From: Colwellia psychrerythraea
GTDB lineage: Bacteria; Pseudomonadota; Gammaproteobacteria; Enterobacterales; Alteromonadaceae
Assembly (NCBI RefSeq): GCF_000764185.1
Contig: NZ_JQEC01000001.1
Span: 1 to 53,444, forward strand
Reading direction: 5' to 3'
DNA length: 53,444 nucleotides
This document shows positions 1 through 10,889 of this stretch, piece by piece. The position numbers and the translations under genes were made by a program. Below the pieces are notes generated by a model. The model was not told the origin of the DNA. It ran no database searches and worked only from the letters and a program-made list of their open reading frames with translations. How positions within the stretch are numbered: position 1 is the stretch's first letter; every line of letters begins with the position of its first letter.

Positions 1-140
1 TTATTAATTGGGGTATTATTTGAACCTATCGTTTGAATTATAGGGTAAATCCCCTTTATATATTCCCCAAAACAAAACTACAAGCTGTTGATTTTATTAG
101 AGTGTAAACACTCAAAAACTAACAGGTAATGGAAGGTAAA

Positions 141-623
141 ATGACAGGTAATACATTGAATTTAAAAGGAATCAAGAGCGTTCTTTTTGTCTGTATGGGC
201 AATATTTGCCGCTCACCCAGTGCGGAAGCTGTATTTAGACATAAAATGCAGGCGCAAGGTTTGACTTTGAAAGTAGACTCCGCTGGTACTTTAGGTGCTC
301 ATGCTAAAGAAAAACCTGATCACCGTGCACAAAAAGCGGGTATTGCACGAGGTTATTCTTTTGATGGTATTAAAGCTCGAAAGGTAACGGTGCAAGATTT
401 TACTGACTTTGACCTTATTCTCGCGATGGATCATGACAATGTTGAAGAGCTAAAAAAAGTAGCGCCCATTGCCACACAAGACAAAATTCATTTAATGTTA
501 GATTTTGCTACCGGACATGAAGAAGAGCAGGTGCCTGATCCTTATTATGGCGGCGCTAAAGGCTTCGATTATGTGCTGGATTTAGTTGAAGCAGCAAGTG
601 ATGGTTTATTAGAAAAAATATAA
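141..623 (+). CDS. Low-molecular-weight protein-tyrosine phosphatase
   Basis: Cytoplasmic phosphatase of the LMW-PTP family (arsenate-reductase-like fold), hydrolysing phosphotyrosine through a cysteinyl-phosphate intermediate. The P-loop VCMGNICRSPSAEA lies near the N-terminus, with nucleophile Cys18 and Arg24 of CX5RS. The late VPDPYYGG carries the general-acid Asp and the aromatic pair of the family. Length of 160 aa is normal. I start at the ATG at 141, which has GGAAGG just upstream; the ATG at 129 would add four residues but has no usable ribosome site. It stands alone, followed by a strong terminator shared with the convergent aroH gene. Its distance from any capsule genes argues for a general phosphatase rather than a Wzb-type partner of a tyrosine kinase. 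Confidence 0.9.
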   Translation: MTGNTLNLKGIKSVLFVCMGNICRSPSAEAVFRHKMQAQGLTLKVDSAGTLGAHAKEKPDHRAQKAGIARGYSFDGIKARKVTVQDFTDFDLILAMDHDNVEELKKVAPIATQDKIHLMLDFATGHEEEQVPDPYYGGAKGFDYVLDLVEAASDGLLEKI

Positions 624-680
624 AATAGCGCATTTAGCGGCAATTTTTCTAATCTATAATAACAATGTTGGTATACAAAC

Positions 681-712
681 AAAAAAACCTTAGCCGAAAC
701 TAAGGTTTTTTT
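681..712. terminator. Bidirectional rho-independent terminator
   Basis: A stem CCTTAG/CTAAGG with a CCGAAA loop is flanked by seven A on the left and seven T on the right. It therefore works for the phosphatase gene on plus and for the convergent DAHP synthase gene on minus. Confidence 0.85.
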
Positions 713-747
713 ATTTGAATAGTTATACCTTAATTAGGTATTTGCAG

Positions 748-1800
748 CTAGGCGAAACGCGTTTTTACTGAATCCGCCAATATAGCTAAAATATCTTCAC
801 TTACCGTTAAATTAACACAAGCATCGGTAATGCTTTTTCCATACATTAATGGTGTGCCAGCTTTAACCGCTTGATTACCTTCTTCTAAAAAGCTCTCAAT
901 CATTACACCAAAAAGACTATTTTCACCTTGGCTGATTTGCTCTGCCAAAGAGCTAGCAACGTCAATTTGCTTATTGTGGTCTTTATAACTATTACCATGA
1001 CTACAATCAACCATAATGCTTTGTGGTAATGAGGCTTTCTCAAGTCTCTGGCAAGTATCTTTAATGTCTTCAGCATGATAATTAGGCACTTTGCCACCGC
1101 GTAAAATGACATGCGCAAATGGGTTACCGTGGGTTTGGTAAATACACATTTGGCCACTTTTATCGGGCGAATATAATACATGCGGCACGCTTGACGCTTG
1201 AATTGCATCTAACGCTATTTTAACGTTACCGTCTGTGCCGTTCTTAAAACCTACAGGACAAGACAAAGCTGAGGCTAGTTCACGGTGCACTTGGCTTTCA
1301 GTGGTACGTGCGCCAATGGCGCCCCAGCTGATCAAATCTGAAATATATTGACCAGTAACCATATCTAAAAATTCAGTACCGGCTGGTAAACCAAGCTCAT
1401 TAATTTCGACTAATAAATTACGTGCCAGTTTCAAACCTTTTGCCACGTGAAATGACTTGTCTAAATCGGGATCGCTAATTAAGCCCTTCCAGCCAACTGT
1501 TGTACGTGGCTTTTCAAAATACACACGCATAACAATGAGTAATTCATTTTTATACTTATCGCGTAATACCGTCAGCTTTTTCGCATAATCAATGGCAGCG
1601 GTGGTGTCGTGAATTGAACAAGGCCCGATAATTACCAGTAAACGCTTGTCTTCACCACTAATTACCGCTTCAATTTCTTTACGGCTTTGCATAATAAAGT
1701 CTGCTGTTGCAGCACTTAACGGGATTTGCTCAGCAAGTTGTGCAGGAGAGGCTAAGTTTTCGATTAGCGTAGTGCGTAATTCATCAGTTTTTATGGTCAT
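748..1800 (-). CDS. aroH: 3-deoxy-7-phosphoheptulonate synthase, Trp-type (AroH-like)
   Basis: First enzyme of the shikimate pathway: condenses phosphoenolpyruvate and erythrose 4-phosphate to DAHP. Class I motifs are clear: IGPCSIHD, FEKPRTTVGWKGL, GARTTESQ, PVGFKNGTDG and DCSHGNS. Among the three E. coli isozymes it most resembles AroH (TDELRTTLIE at the N-terminus, GEDKRLLVIIGPCSIHD, FLDMVTGQYISDL, YSPDKSGQM), which suggests tryptophan feedback; that assignment is from remembered sequences. Length of 350 aa is normal. It is transcribed alone towards the shared terminator. Two perfect inverted repeats lie 64-99 bp upstream of the start, but I see no clear TrpR operator. Confidence 0.92.
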   Translation of the reverse strand: MTIKTDELRTTLIENLASPAQLAEQIPLSAATADFIMQSRKEIEAVISGEDKRLLVIIGPCSIHDTTAAIDYAKKLTVLRDKYKNELLIVMRVYFEKPRTTVGWKGLISDPDLDKSFHVAKGLKLARNLLVEINELGLPAGTEFLDMVTGQYISDLISWGAIGARTTESQVHRELASALSCPVGFKNGTDGNVKIALDAIQASSVPHVLYSPDKSGQMCIYQTHGNPFAHVILRGGKVPNYHAEDIKDTCQRLEKASLPQSIMVDCSHGNSYKDHNKQIDVASSLAEQISQGENSLFGVMIESFLEEGNQAVKAGTPLMYGKSITDACVNLTVSEDILAILADSVKTRFA

Positions 1801-1863
1801 GAAATTCTAATATTTGGCTTATTTAAATTTGTTTTTGTTTGGTTTTAGTTATGCATCTTTATC

Positions 1864-1899
1864 AGCGAATAATTCGCTACGCATAAACTAATTTATGCG
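1864..1899. repeat. Paired inverted repeats upstream of aroH
   Basis: Two adjacent perfect palindromes lie between aroH and ppsR: AGCGAATAATTCGCT at 1864-1878, and CGCATAAA/TTTATGCG with a CTAA loop at 1880-1899. Neither is followed by a T run, so they could be operators or an RNA hairpin in the aroH leader. The function is unknown. Confidence 0.45.
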
Positions 1900-2001
1900 C
1901 GCTAACATAGCTAAATTAGCCGCTAATGTGAACTGTTATTACTCATAACAGGCGATAAAGTCGTGAACATTTGATATTAAGAGGGTCTTAGTTATGACAA
2001 A

Positions 2002-2811
2002 TTAATATTTATAACGCTGTAAACCTGTTTCTGCTAATATTTTAGCGGTAATCTCCTCTACTGAAAATTTGGTGGTATTAATGAAAGGTATTTTCTCGTT
2101 TTTATAAAGTTTTTCTACTTCTCTTACTTCCATACGACATTGCCTAGCCGATGAATATTTACTGTTAGCCATTCTACCATTTCTAATATCAATTAAGCGT
2201 TGTGCATCTATGGTTAAACCAAACAGTTTTTTGTGAAAAGGTTTCAAAAACCCAGGAATTTTAAGTTCTTCCATATCATCATCGGTAAAAGGGTAGTTGG
2301 CGGCTTTAATGCCATATTGTAGGGCTAAATAAAGTGAGCTTGGTGTTTTTCCTGAACGAGAAACACCAACTAAGATAACATCGGCTTCTTCATAGTTAGT
2401 AACATTCGAGCCATCATCATTGGTTAACGCGTAGTTAACAGCTTCAATGCGGTAATCATAAGTATTTTCATGGATGCTATGGGTTCTATGAGTTTTAGGT
2501 TTTGCTTTAATTGCTAATTCTTTTTCAAGTGGCGCAACAAAGGGTTCTAAAAAGTTATAAAGCACCGCATCACAGCTTTCAATAATGTCTCTAACATCAT
2601 TATTAACAAAGGTATGAAATACTAATGCAGGCTCACCACTGCGACTGGTTGCTTTATCAATTTTTTCTTTAGCAGCAAAGGCTTTCTCGGTTGTTTCAAT
2701 AAATGAGAGGGTATGGTGCTCAAACTCAGTGGGAAAAAGGGATAATAATGCATGACCAAAAACTTCTGAAGTGATGGCTGTGCCATCGGAAATATAAAAA
2801 GCTGAACGCAT
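2002..2811 (-). CDS. ppsR: PEP synthase regulatory protein (bifunctional kinase/pyrophosphorylase, DUF299)
   Basis: Controls PpsA by ADP-dependent phosphorylation of a threonine next to its catalytic histidine, and by phosphate-dependent removal of that group. The protein begins [15 protein letters not shown], has the P-loop-like [15 protein letters not shown] in the middle third and the typical [14 protein letters not shown] late on. Length of 269 aa is normal. It lies back to back with ppsA, the usual arrangement, so the effector and its target share one 438-bp control region. The start is the ATG at 2811, with AAGAAG upstream. Confidence 0.93.
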   Translation of the reverse strand: MRSAFYISDGTAITSEVFGHALLSLFPTEFEHHTLSFIETTEKAFAAKEKIDKATSRSGEPALVFHTFVNNDVRDIIESCDAVLYNFLEPFVAPLEKELAIKAKPKTHRTHSIHENTYDYRIEAVNYALTNDDGSNVTNYEEADVILVGVSRSGKTPSSLYLALQYGIKAANYPFTDDDMEELKIPGFLKPFHKKLFGLTIDAQRLIDIRNGRMANSKYSSARQCRMEVREVEKLYKNEKIPFINTTKFSVEEITAKILAETGLQRYKY

Positions 2812-3017
2812 AATTTGATCTTCTTATTTTAATAGTATGTTGAAAATGACTTTAATCGTTAATTGAATACTTATTTATCAGTAGTGAATTTATCGTGAAA
2901 GTTAGTATGAAAACTTTTAAGTTATATTTTATTATCTCTTTAATTTACTATAAGTGGCAGTGTAGAATGGAACTATAACAAGTCTATTAAGTTAATTCCC
3001 ACTCAGCAAGAGTTAAA

Positions 3018-3149
3018 ATGATTAAAGGTAAGGCATTGATTAAAGATAATGGTTATCCCTTATCAAAATCAATAACGCGACATTTAAGCTTGTTAAACTT
3101 GCCCTTTGGCAGCGCTTTAATAACTTTAGTGCAGTTATTAGAGTACTGA
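3018..3149 (+). CDS. Possible 43-aa small ORF in the ppsA leader
   Basis: An ATG-initiated frame of 43 codons (beginning MIKGKALIKDNGYP, ending LVQLLEY) sits in the ppsR-ppsA spacer on the ppsA strand, ending 100 bp before the ppsA start. Only a weak AAGAG precedes it. I recognise no family. It may be a chance frame, a leader peptide or a small protein. The rest of the 438-bp spacer (2812-3249) is AT-rich and must hold both divergent promoters; no confident operator could be assigned. Confidence 0.2.
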   Translation: MIKGKALIKDNGYPLSKSITRHLSLLNLPFGSALITLVQLLEY

Positions 3150-3249
3150 CACAGCCCTGAGTTGTTAATCAATTTAATAGAATTGGTATTTAGCTACAAA
3201 TAAATAGATAAACAAATAATCAAATTTATTTTTTAATTGGAGAAGTGAC

Positions 3250-5637
3250 GTGCAAGAAAATGTTCTTTGGTATCAGAGCTTAGGCATGAATGATGTAGAC
3301 CGCGTAGGCGGTAAAAATGCATCACTTGGTGAAATGATTTCTAACTTGGCTAATGTTGGCGTGCAAGTACCTACTGGGTTTGCCACTACGTCATTTGCGT
3401 TTAATGAATTTTTAGAGCAAAGCGGTATTAATGAAAAAATTTACAACCTCCTCGATGATTTAGATGTAGACGATATTAGTGCGCTAGGCAAGTGTGGTGC
3501 TATTATTCGCCAATGGATTATTGATACGCCATTTCTTCCTCAAATGCAGACTGATATTGAAGCTGCTTATGCACAACTTGCCGGTGACTTCTCTGATGAT
3601 GCCTCTTTTGCGGTACGTTCTTCGGCAACCGCTGAAGATATGCCAGATGCTTCTTTTGCCGGTCAACAAGAAACTTTTTTAAATGTTCGTGGTTTTGATT
3701 CCGTCATGGTTGCTATTAAGCATGTATTTGCATCATTATTTAATGACCGTGCTATCTCATATCGTGTACACCAAGGTTATGACCATCGTGGTGTTGCCTT
3801 ATCTGCAGGTATTCAGCAAATGGTGCGCAGTGATATTTCAGCCTCTGGCGTTATGTTCTCTATCGATACCGAGTCTGGTTTTGACCAAGTTGTTTTCATC
3901 ACGTCAAGCTTTGGCTTAGGTGAAATGGTGGTACAGGGCGCGGTTAACCCGGATGAATTTTATGTTCATAAACCAACGCTGGCTAAAGGAAAACCTGCAG
4001 TAGTACGTCGTAATATTGGTAGCAAAGCTATTAAGATGGTGTACTCAGATAGCCAAGAACATTCAAAACAAGTTGAAATTGTTGATATCGACCCAGCGGA
4101 CTCTAACCGCTTTTCGTTAACGGATAGCGAAGTTGAAGAGCTAGCTAAACAAGCGGTAATCATTGAAAAGCATTACGGCCACCCAATGGATATTGAATGG
4201 GCCAAAGATGGTTTAGATGGCAAACTGTACATTGTACAAGCACGCCCTGAAACGGTTAAGAGTCGTGAAAATGCAAATATAATGGAACAGTTCCAATTGC
4301 AAACAGATGACACAGTAGAGGTTGTTTGTGAAGGACGCTCAATTGGTCATAAAATTGGCAGTGGTGAAGTGAAAGTATTATCGTCACTGGCTGAAATGGA
4401 TAAAATCCTACCAGGTGATGTTTTAGTTACCGATATGACAGACCCAGATTGGGAGCCTATCATGAAACGCGCCTCAGCGATTGTTACAAATCGTGGTGGC
4501 AGAACATGTCATGCCGCTATTATTGCCCGCGAAATGGGTATTCCAGCGGTTGTCGGTTGTGGTAATGCCACTGAGCTAATTAAAACCGGCGATCAGGTTA
4601 CCGTATCTTGTGCTGAAGGTGATACCGGTTTTATTTACCGCGGCAAGCTAGATTATCAGGTGAAGACTTCTGAAATTAATGATATGCCAGAGTTACCGCT
4701 TAAAATCATGATGAATGTTGGTAATCCAGACCGAGCTTTTGCTTTTGCTCGCCTACCACATGCAGGTATTGGTTTGGCGCGTTTAGAATTCATCATCAAT
4801 AAAATGATTGGTATTCATCCAAAAGCGTTACTTAATTTTGATAAGCAGTCTGCTGAGTTACAAGATGAAATTAATGACATTATTGTTGGTTACGAAAGTC
4901 CGGTTGAGTTTTATGTTGCTAAATTAACCGAAGGGATTTCAACGTTAGCGGCGGCATACTCACCTGAAAAAGTAATTGTTCGTATGTCTGATTTCAAATC
5001 AAACGAATACGCTAACCTTGTTGGTGGTGAAAATTATGAGCCGCACGAAGAAAACCCTATGATTGGTTATCGCGGTGCAGCACGTTATATCTCTAAAGAT
5101 TTCAGAGATTGTTTTGCCCTTGAGTGTGAAGCAATAAAACGTGTTCGTAACGACATGGATTTAACCAATGTTGAAGTGATGATCCCATTTGTTCGCACTT
5201 TGGAAGAAGCGGCTGCGGTTATTGACATTCTCGCTGAGCACGGCTTAAAACGTGGCGAAAATGGTTTACGCGTTATTATGATGTGTGAATTGCCTTCAAA
5301 TGCATTACTTGCCGATCAATTCCTTGATTATTTTGATGGTTTCTCTATTGGTTCAAACGATTTAACTCAGTTAACGCTTGGTCTAGATAGAGACTCAGGT
5401 TTAATCGCGCATTTATTTGATGAACGTGACCCAGCGATAAAAATCTTATTAGCGATGGCAATAAAAGCCTGTAAAAAGCGTGGTAAATATGTCGGTATTT
5501 GTGGTCAAGGACCTTCAGATCATGAAGATTTTGCGGCTTGGTTAGTCGAGCAGGGCATTGATAGTGTCTCGTTAAACCCTGATACCGTATTGCCAACATG
5601 GTTATATCTTGCTGAGCAATTAGCTAAAAAATCTTAA
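3250..5637 (+). CDS. ppsA: Phosphoenolpyruvate synthase (pyruvate, water dikinase)
   Basis: Makes PEP from pyruvate and ATP, releasing AMP and phosphate, for gluconeogenesis. All three domains are present: N-terminal ATP-grasp ([30 protein letters not shown]), central swivelling phosphohistidine domain ([20 protein letters not shown], His as phosphocarrier and the preceding Thr as the PpsR target), and C-terminal PEP-utilising barrel ([29 protein letters not shown]). Length of 795 aa is as in E. coli. The start is a GTG with GGAGAAG at ideal spacing. It diverges from its regulator ppsR and is followed by a hairpin terminator. Confidence 0.96.
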   Translation: MQENVLWYQSLGMNDVDRVGGKNASLGEMISNLANVGVQVPTGFATTSFAFNEFLEQSGINEKIYNLLDDLDVDDISALGKCGAIIRQWIIDTPFLPQMQTDIEAAYAQLAGDFSDDASFAVRSSATAEDMPDASFAGQQETFLNVRGFDSVMVAIKHVFASLFNDRAISYRVHQGYDHRGVALSAGIQQMVRSDISASGVMFSIDTESGFDQVVFITSSFGLGEMVVQGAVNPDEFYVHKPTLAKGKPAVVRRNIGSKAIKMVYSDSQEHSKQVEIVDIDPADSNRFSLTDSEVEELAKQAVIIEKHYGHPMDIEWAKDGLDGKLYIVQARPETVKSRENANIMEQFQLQTDDTVEVVCEGRSIGHKIGSGEVKVLSSLAEMDKILPGDVLVTDMTDPDWEPIMKRASAIVTNRGGRTCHAAIIAREMGIPAVVGCGNATELIKTGDQVTVSCAEGDTGFIYRGKLDYQVKTSEINDMPELPLKIMMNVGNPDRAFAFARLPHAGIGLARLEFIINKMIGIHPKALLNFDKQSAELQDEINDIIVGYESPVEFYVAKLTEGISTLAAAYSPEKVIVRMSDFKSNEYANLVGGENYEPHEENPMIGYRGAARYISKDFRDCFALECEAIKRVRNDMDLTNVEVMIPFVRTLEEAAAVIDILAEHGLKRGENGLRVIMMCELPSNALLADQFLDYFDGFSIGSNDLTQLTLGLDRDSGLIAHLFDERDPAIKILLAMAIKACKKRGKYVGICGQGPSDHEDFAAWLVEQGIDSVSLNPDTVLPTWLYLAEQLAKKS

Positions 5638-5690
5638 GTAATCGTGTGATTAATATTCTCACGTAAACTTGAGCATTGTGCTTATCGAAA

Positions 5691-5726
5691 ACATCTTTGT
5701 TCCTTATGGAACTTAGGTGTTTTTTT
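5691..5726 (+). terminator. Terminator of ppsA
   Basis: An imperfect hairpin (ACATCTTTGTTCC with GGAACTTAGGTGT, TTAT loop, including G-U pairs) is followed by six or more T, about 55 bp after the ppsA stop. Confidence 0.7.
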
Positions 5727-6101
5727 ATATCTGCTGTTTAGTCGCTGACAATGCGGATTTTTTGCTAATTCAGATTAGTTTATCAACCACGTGGACTTTC
5801 AAAAGCAGTTAACTAAATTAGGCATATCAAAAATATCTTGATGAGGTATTCGACAACTGATTGACTCAGAGTTATAAGCTAAATAGCGAACAGAAAACCA
5901 TAAAGAGAGGCAGCCATAACACTATAAATTGTTAAATCGTGATGGCTAAGTTCATCTTAACGAGATTTATAAGGTCATATAACACAAAAGAATAAATCAT
6001 TATAATGCTAATTCACTCCTCCCAACCATTGAGGTATACTCATCTAACTGAATAGCAGAGATATCAAAACTGCTTCTACGATAATCTAATCGAGATCTGA
6101 C
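5727..6101. other. Non-coding spacer between ppsA and dld
   Basis: These 375 bp are AT-rich and contain no convincing frame, RNA gene or strong hairpin. The dld promoter must lie here, but no confident -35/-10 pair was assigned. Confidence 0.5.
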
Positions 6102-7802
6102 ATGACAGGCAATTCTGAACAACTTTCTTTAATCCAAGGTTTAAAAACAATCGTGGGTGCCAAATACCTACTCACTGACACAGTAAAAAAACAAGCTTAC
6201 ACTAAAGGATTCCGATTTGGCTCAGGTGAAGCTATTGCTGTTGTAAGACCAGAGAATTTGGTAGAAATTTGGCATGTACTTAAAGTCTGTGTTGAGGCTG
6301 GCGTCGCAGTTATTATGCAAGCAGCAAATACTGGTTTAACAGGTGGGTCAACGCCGAATGGTAACGATTATGACCGTGACATTGTTATTATTAGTACCAT
6401 GCGTATAGATAACATTCATTTAATTGATAATGCGAAACAAATTATTGGTTTAGCAGGCAGTACCTTATTTGGCTTAGAAGATGTTCTACGACCATATGGC
6501 CGTGAACCGCACTCAGTTATAGGCTCTTCTTGTATCGGGGCCTCTATTGTTGGTGGTATTTGTAATAACTCAGGAGGTGCTCTAGTACAAAGAGGCCCGG
6601 CTTATACCGAGCTTTCAATTTACGCGCAAATAGATACCCAAGGTCATTTATCACTGGTTAATAATTTAGGTATTGATTTAGGTGATACACCAGAAGAAAT
6701 TTTGACTAATTTGCAGCAGAAAAACTTTACCGAAAAAGATGTTGGATTCCCGTCAAAACGTGCATCAGATAACGAATATCATGAACGTGTTAGAGATATT
6801 GATGAAGATACACCATCACGTTACAACAATGATGGTCGTCGCCTGTATGAATCATCAGGTTGTGCCGGCAAGTTAGCAGTATTTGCCGTACGCATGGATA
6901 CTTTTGCCATCCCTGAAAAACAGCAAGTTTTTTATGTTGGCACGAATGATCCTGCCGTATTAGCAAAAATGCGAAGGGATATATTATCGACATTTAAATC
7001 GTTACCGGTATCAGGCGAGTATTTACATCGTGATTGTTATGATGCTTCAAAAAAATACGGTAAAGATTCATTTTTAGTGATTGATAAGTTGGGCTCAAAA
7101 TACATGCCTAAAATGTTTGCCATTAAACGTACAGTGGATCGTTATGCCGATAAAATAAAGTTTTTACCGAGCAAGTTCTCTGATCGTATGATGCAATATA
7201 TGAGCGCTTTGTGGCCAAATCATCTTCCTAAACGTATGGATGATTACCGAGATAAATACCAGCATCATTGGATCATTGAAATGAGCAATGAAGGCGTAGA
7301 TGAGGCTAAAAGTTACTTTGATAACTTTTTTGCTTCAAATGAGGGCAGTTATTTCGAATGTACCAAAGAAGAAGGTGAAAAAGCTATTTTACATCGATTT
7401 GTTGCTGGTGGTGCCATTGGTCGTCAACAGTTAATGAACAGCAAAGAGCTTGGCGCTATCATGACTATCGATGTTGCTTTTCCTCGTAACGAAAAAGATT
7501 GGTTTGAAACCTTAGCCCCTGAGCTTGATGAGTTAATTGCCGTAAAACTGTATTATGGACATTTATTTTGCCATGTAATGCATCAGAACTATATTCTAAA
7601 AAAAGGTGTTGATGCCAAAGAGGTTAAAGATAAAATCTTGGCGACCTTTGATGCTCGTGGCGCAGAGTATCCAGCAGAACATAATGTTGGACATGAGTAT
7701 TTTGCTAAAACTGATTTAAAAGCGTTTTATAAAGAGCTCGATCCGACCAATACCTTTAACCCTGGTATTGGTAAAACATCTAAATGTAAACATTGGCACT
7801 AA
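6102..7802 (+). CDS. dld: Quinone-dependent D-lactate dehydrogenase (FAD)
   Basis: Peripheral membrane flavoprotein that oxidises D-lactate to pyruvate and passes electrons to quinone. The N-terminal half is a PCMH-type FAD domain (VAVIMQAANTGLTGGSTPNG, VIGSSCIGASIVGGICNNSGG), followed by the membrane-binding and cap regions of E. coli Dld (RLYESSGCAGKLAVFAVRMDTF). The C-terminus ends in the PAEHNVGHEY and DPTNTFNPGIGKTSK motifs that close FAD-linked oxidases. Length of 566 aa is close to E. coli Dld (571). A porin gene follows after 60 bp, so the two may be cotranscribed. The nearby ppsA would let cells grow on lactate by gluconeogenesis; that link is inference. Confidence 0.93.
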   Translation: MTGNSEQLSLIQGLKTIVGAKYLLTDTVKKQAYTKGFRFGSGEAIAVVRPENLVEIWHVLKVCVEAGVAVIMQAANTGLTGGSTPNGNDYDRDIVIISTMRIDNIHLIDNAKQIIGLAGSTLFGLEDVLRPYGREPHSVIGSSCIGASIVGGICNNSGGALVQRGPAYTELSIYAQIDTQGHLSLVNNLGIDLGDTPEEILTNLQQKNFTEKDVGFPSKRASDNEYHERVRDIDEDTPSRYNNDGRRLYESSGCAGKLAVFAVRMDTFAIPEKQQVFYVGTNDPAVLAKMRRDILSTFKSLPVSGEYLHRDCYDASKKYGKDSFLVIDKLGSKYMPKMFAIKRTVDRYADKIKFLPSKFSDRMMQYMSALWPNHLPKRMDDYRDKYQHHWIIEMSNEGVDEAKSYFDNFFASNEGSYFECTKEEGEKAILHRFVAGGAIGRQQLMNSKELGAIMTIDVAFPRNEKDWFETLAPELDELIAVKLYYGHLFCHVMHQNYILKKGVDAKEVKDKILATFDARGAEYPAEHNVGHEYFAKTDLKAFYKELDPTNTFNPGIGKTSKCKHWH

Positions 7803-7862
7803 GTTAATCATTTTCATGATGTAACAGCTAGCGTTAGGGAAATACTCATAAAAGGAAAGCGG

Positions 7863-9029
7863 ATGAAAAAGTCGATATTTACTGCAATTATATTTATTTC
7901 TGCTCTGGTTAGTGCGCCAATCACTCACAGTTTAGAGCTTTTTAATGATGGCGAAAGTGCATTGGATTTTAAAGGAAACTTGTCAGTATATTATATTAAA
8001 AGTGGAGAAACGGCTGAAATCAATGATGGTTTCTCTCGTTATACTTTTGATATGACTCATCAGCTGAAAAATAACTGGCAAGCACTTGGGTTATTAGAGT
8101 GGGGTGTACAAATTTCACGTACAGGCGATCAGGTCTTTGTCACTAATAATGGCTTAACCAGTACAGGGCCAACTACTGATACCACATGGTTAAGACTTGG
8201 TTATGTCGGTTTTGAACATGAAACTTATGGTCGTTTTACCTTAGGAAAGCAGTGGGGCGTTAGTTATGACGTTGGCGGCGTTACTGATTGGTTTGAAATT
8301 TTTGGTGCTGAAGGTCAGGGTACTTATAACTTTGGTACAGACGGTGGCTTCTCCGGCACTGGTCGTGCGGAGCAAGCAATACAATATAAAGTCAATTATC
8401 AAGATTTTAGTTTTGGCGCTCAGTACTTAGTTTCTGATGATGTAGTACGAACTGGAGATACGCCAGGGGAGGAAGATGGCTTTGGCGTAAAATTTAATGA
8501 TTCTTACGGTTTATCGGTAATCTATAAAGCACCTTATGAAATTGGTTTAGGTTTAGCCTATAACAAAGCCAAAATAAGTTTAATTTCTGATATTGATAAA
8601 GAATTAAAAGATTACAGCCAATCAGCTAAAGCTGATGATGAACTTATCACTGCGCATATTACCTATAGACCCTATGGCAGTCTTGGATTACATGTAGCAG
8701 CAGTATTTACTGATATGACAAACCATGAAATAAATGATGTTGGTCAGGTCATGAATAAAGCCAGCGGTATCGAGCTATTTAGTGCTTATCGTTTTGATAA
8801 TGACATATCACTTATCTTGGGCTACAACTCTTTAAAAGATGACTCTAATGGACTCATTGGTAGTGACGGAACCTTCCATCAGAAGTATTTTATATTAAGT
8901 GCTAAATACCATTGGGATGAAGACTTCTACTTTTATATCGAAAGTAAAATTGATGACTCAACCCTAGTCGAGCAAGACAGCAACTTAGCTGAGAATGCCA
9001 CGGGTATTGGCATGATGTTTGTTTTCTAA
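7863..9029 (+). CDS. Outer-membrane porin (gram-negative general porin family)
   Basis: A 388-aa beta-barrel porin with a clear signal peptide (MKKSIFTAIIFISALVSAP, cleavage near ITHS-LELF). The mature N-terminus LDFKGNLSVYYIKSG and the alternation of aromatic and polar residues are typical of OmpC/OmpF-like trimeric porins. LGYVGFEHETYGRFTLGKQW matches the family's conserved strand motif. The last residue is Phe (GIGMMFVF), the BAM recognition signal. It follows dld by 60 bp with GGAAAGC before the ATG. The substrate cannot be read from the sequence. Confidence 0.88.
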   Translation: MKKSIFTAIIFISALVSAPITHSLELFNDGESALDFKGNLSVYYIKSGETAEINDGFSRYTFDMTHQLKNNWQALGLLEWGVQISRTGDQVFVTNNGLTSTGPTTDTTWLRLGYVGFEHETYGRFTLGKQWGVSYDVGGVTDWFEIFGAEGQGTYNFGTDGGFSGTGRAEQAIQYKVNYQDFSFGAQYLVSDDVVRTGDTPGEEDGFGVKFNDSYGLSVIYKAPYEIGLGLAYNKAKISLISDIDKELKDYSQSAKADDELITAHITYRPYGSLGLHVAAVFTDMTNHEINDVGQVMNKASGIELFSAYRFDNDISLILGYNSLKDDSNGLIGSDGTFHQKYFILSAKYHWDEDFYFYIESKIDDSTLVEQDSNLAENATGIGMMFVF

Positions 9030-9070
9030 ATGCTTGTCTACTAACTTTGGAACATCTCTTCTAAAAGATA

Positions 9071-9337
9071 GTGAATTTGTCTGACCGGCGCTTAATTATG
9101 TTAATGAAAACCTCTATCGGTATTGGGTTATGCCTACTACTGCTAGGGGGTTATTTACATAACTATAGTGATTATATGGCTTCACTGGGTGTCACCGGTA
9201 TTATCATTAGCGCCACGTGTTTAGCCTTTGGTATGTTTTTTTCTTTACCCACTAAAATGTATTTAACCTTTGTCTTAATGAAGCGAGAAGCTGAAAAAAA
9301 GGCTCATAAGGCTGAGGAAAACAAGACTAATCGCTAA
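9071..9337 (+). CDS. Small inner-membrane protein of unknown function
   Basis: An 88-aa protein with two predicted membrane segments (about residues 14-28, GIGLCLLLLGGYL, and 39-62, GVTGIIISATCLAFGMFFSL), then a charged Lys/Glu-rich tail facing the cytoplasm. The GTG at 9071 gives the full length; an ATG at 9098 is an alternative start. It follows the porin closely on the same strand. I do not recognise the family. Codon use and the membrane pattern suggest a real gene. Confidence 0.6.
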   Translation: MNLSDRRLIMLMKTSIGIGLCLLLLGGYLHNYSDYMASLGVTGIIISATCLAFGMFFSLPTKMYLTFVLMKREAEKKAHKAEENKTNR

Positions 9338-10879
<1,542 letters not shown>

Positions 10880-10889
10880 GAAACTCATA

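Noticed and set aside
2840..2900. A Cra (FruR) operator in the ppsR-ppsA spacer
   Set aside because: TTTAATCGTTAA is only weakly similar to the consensus, and similar AT-rich words occur often here.
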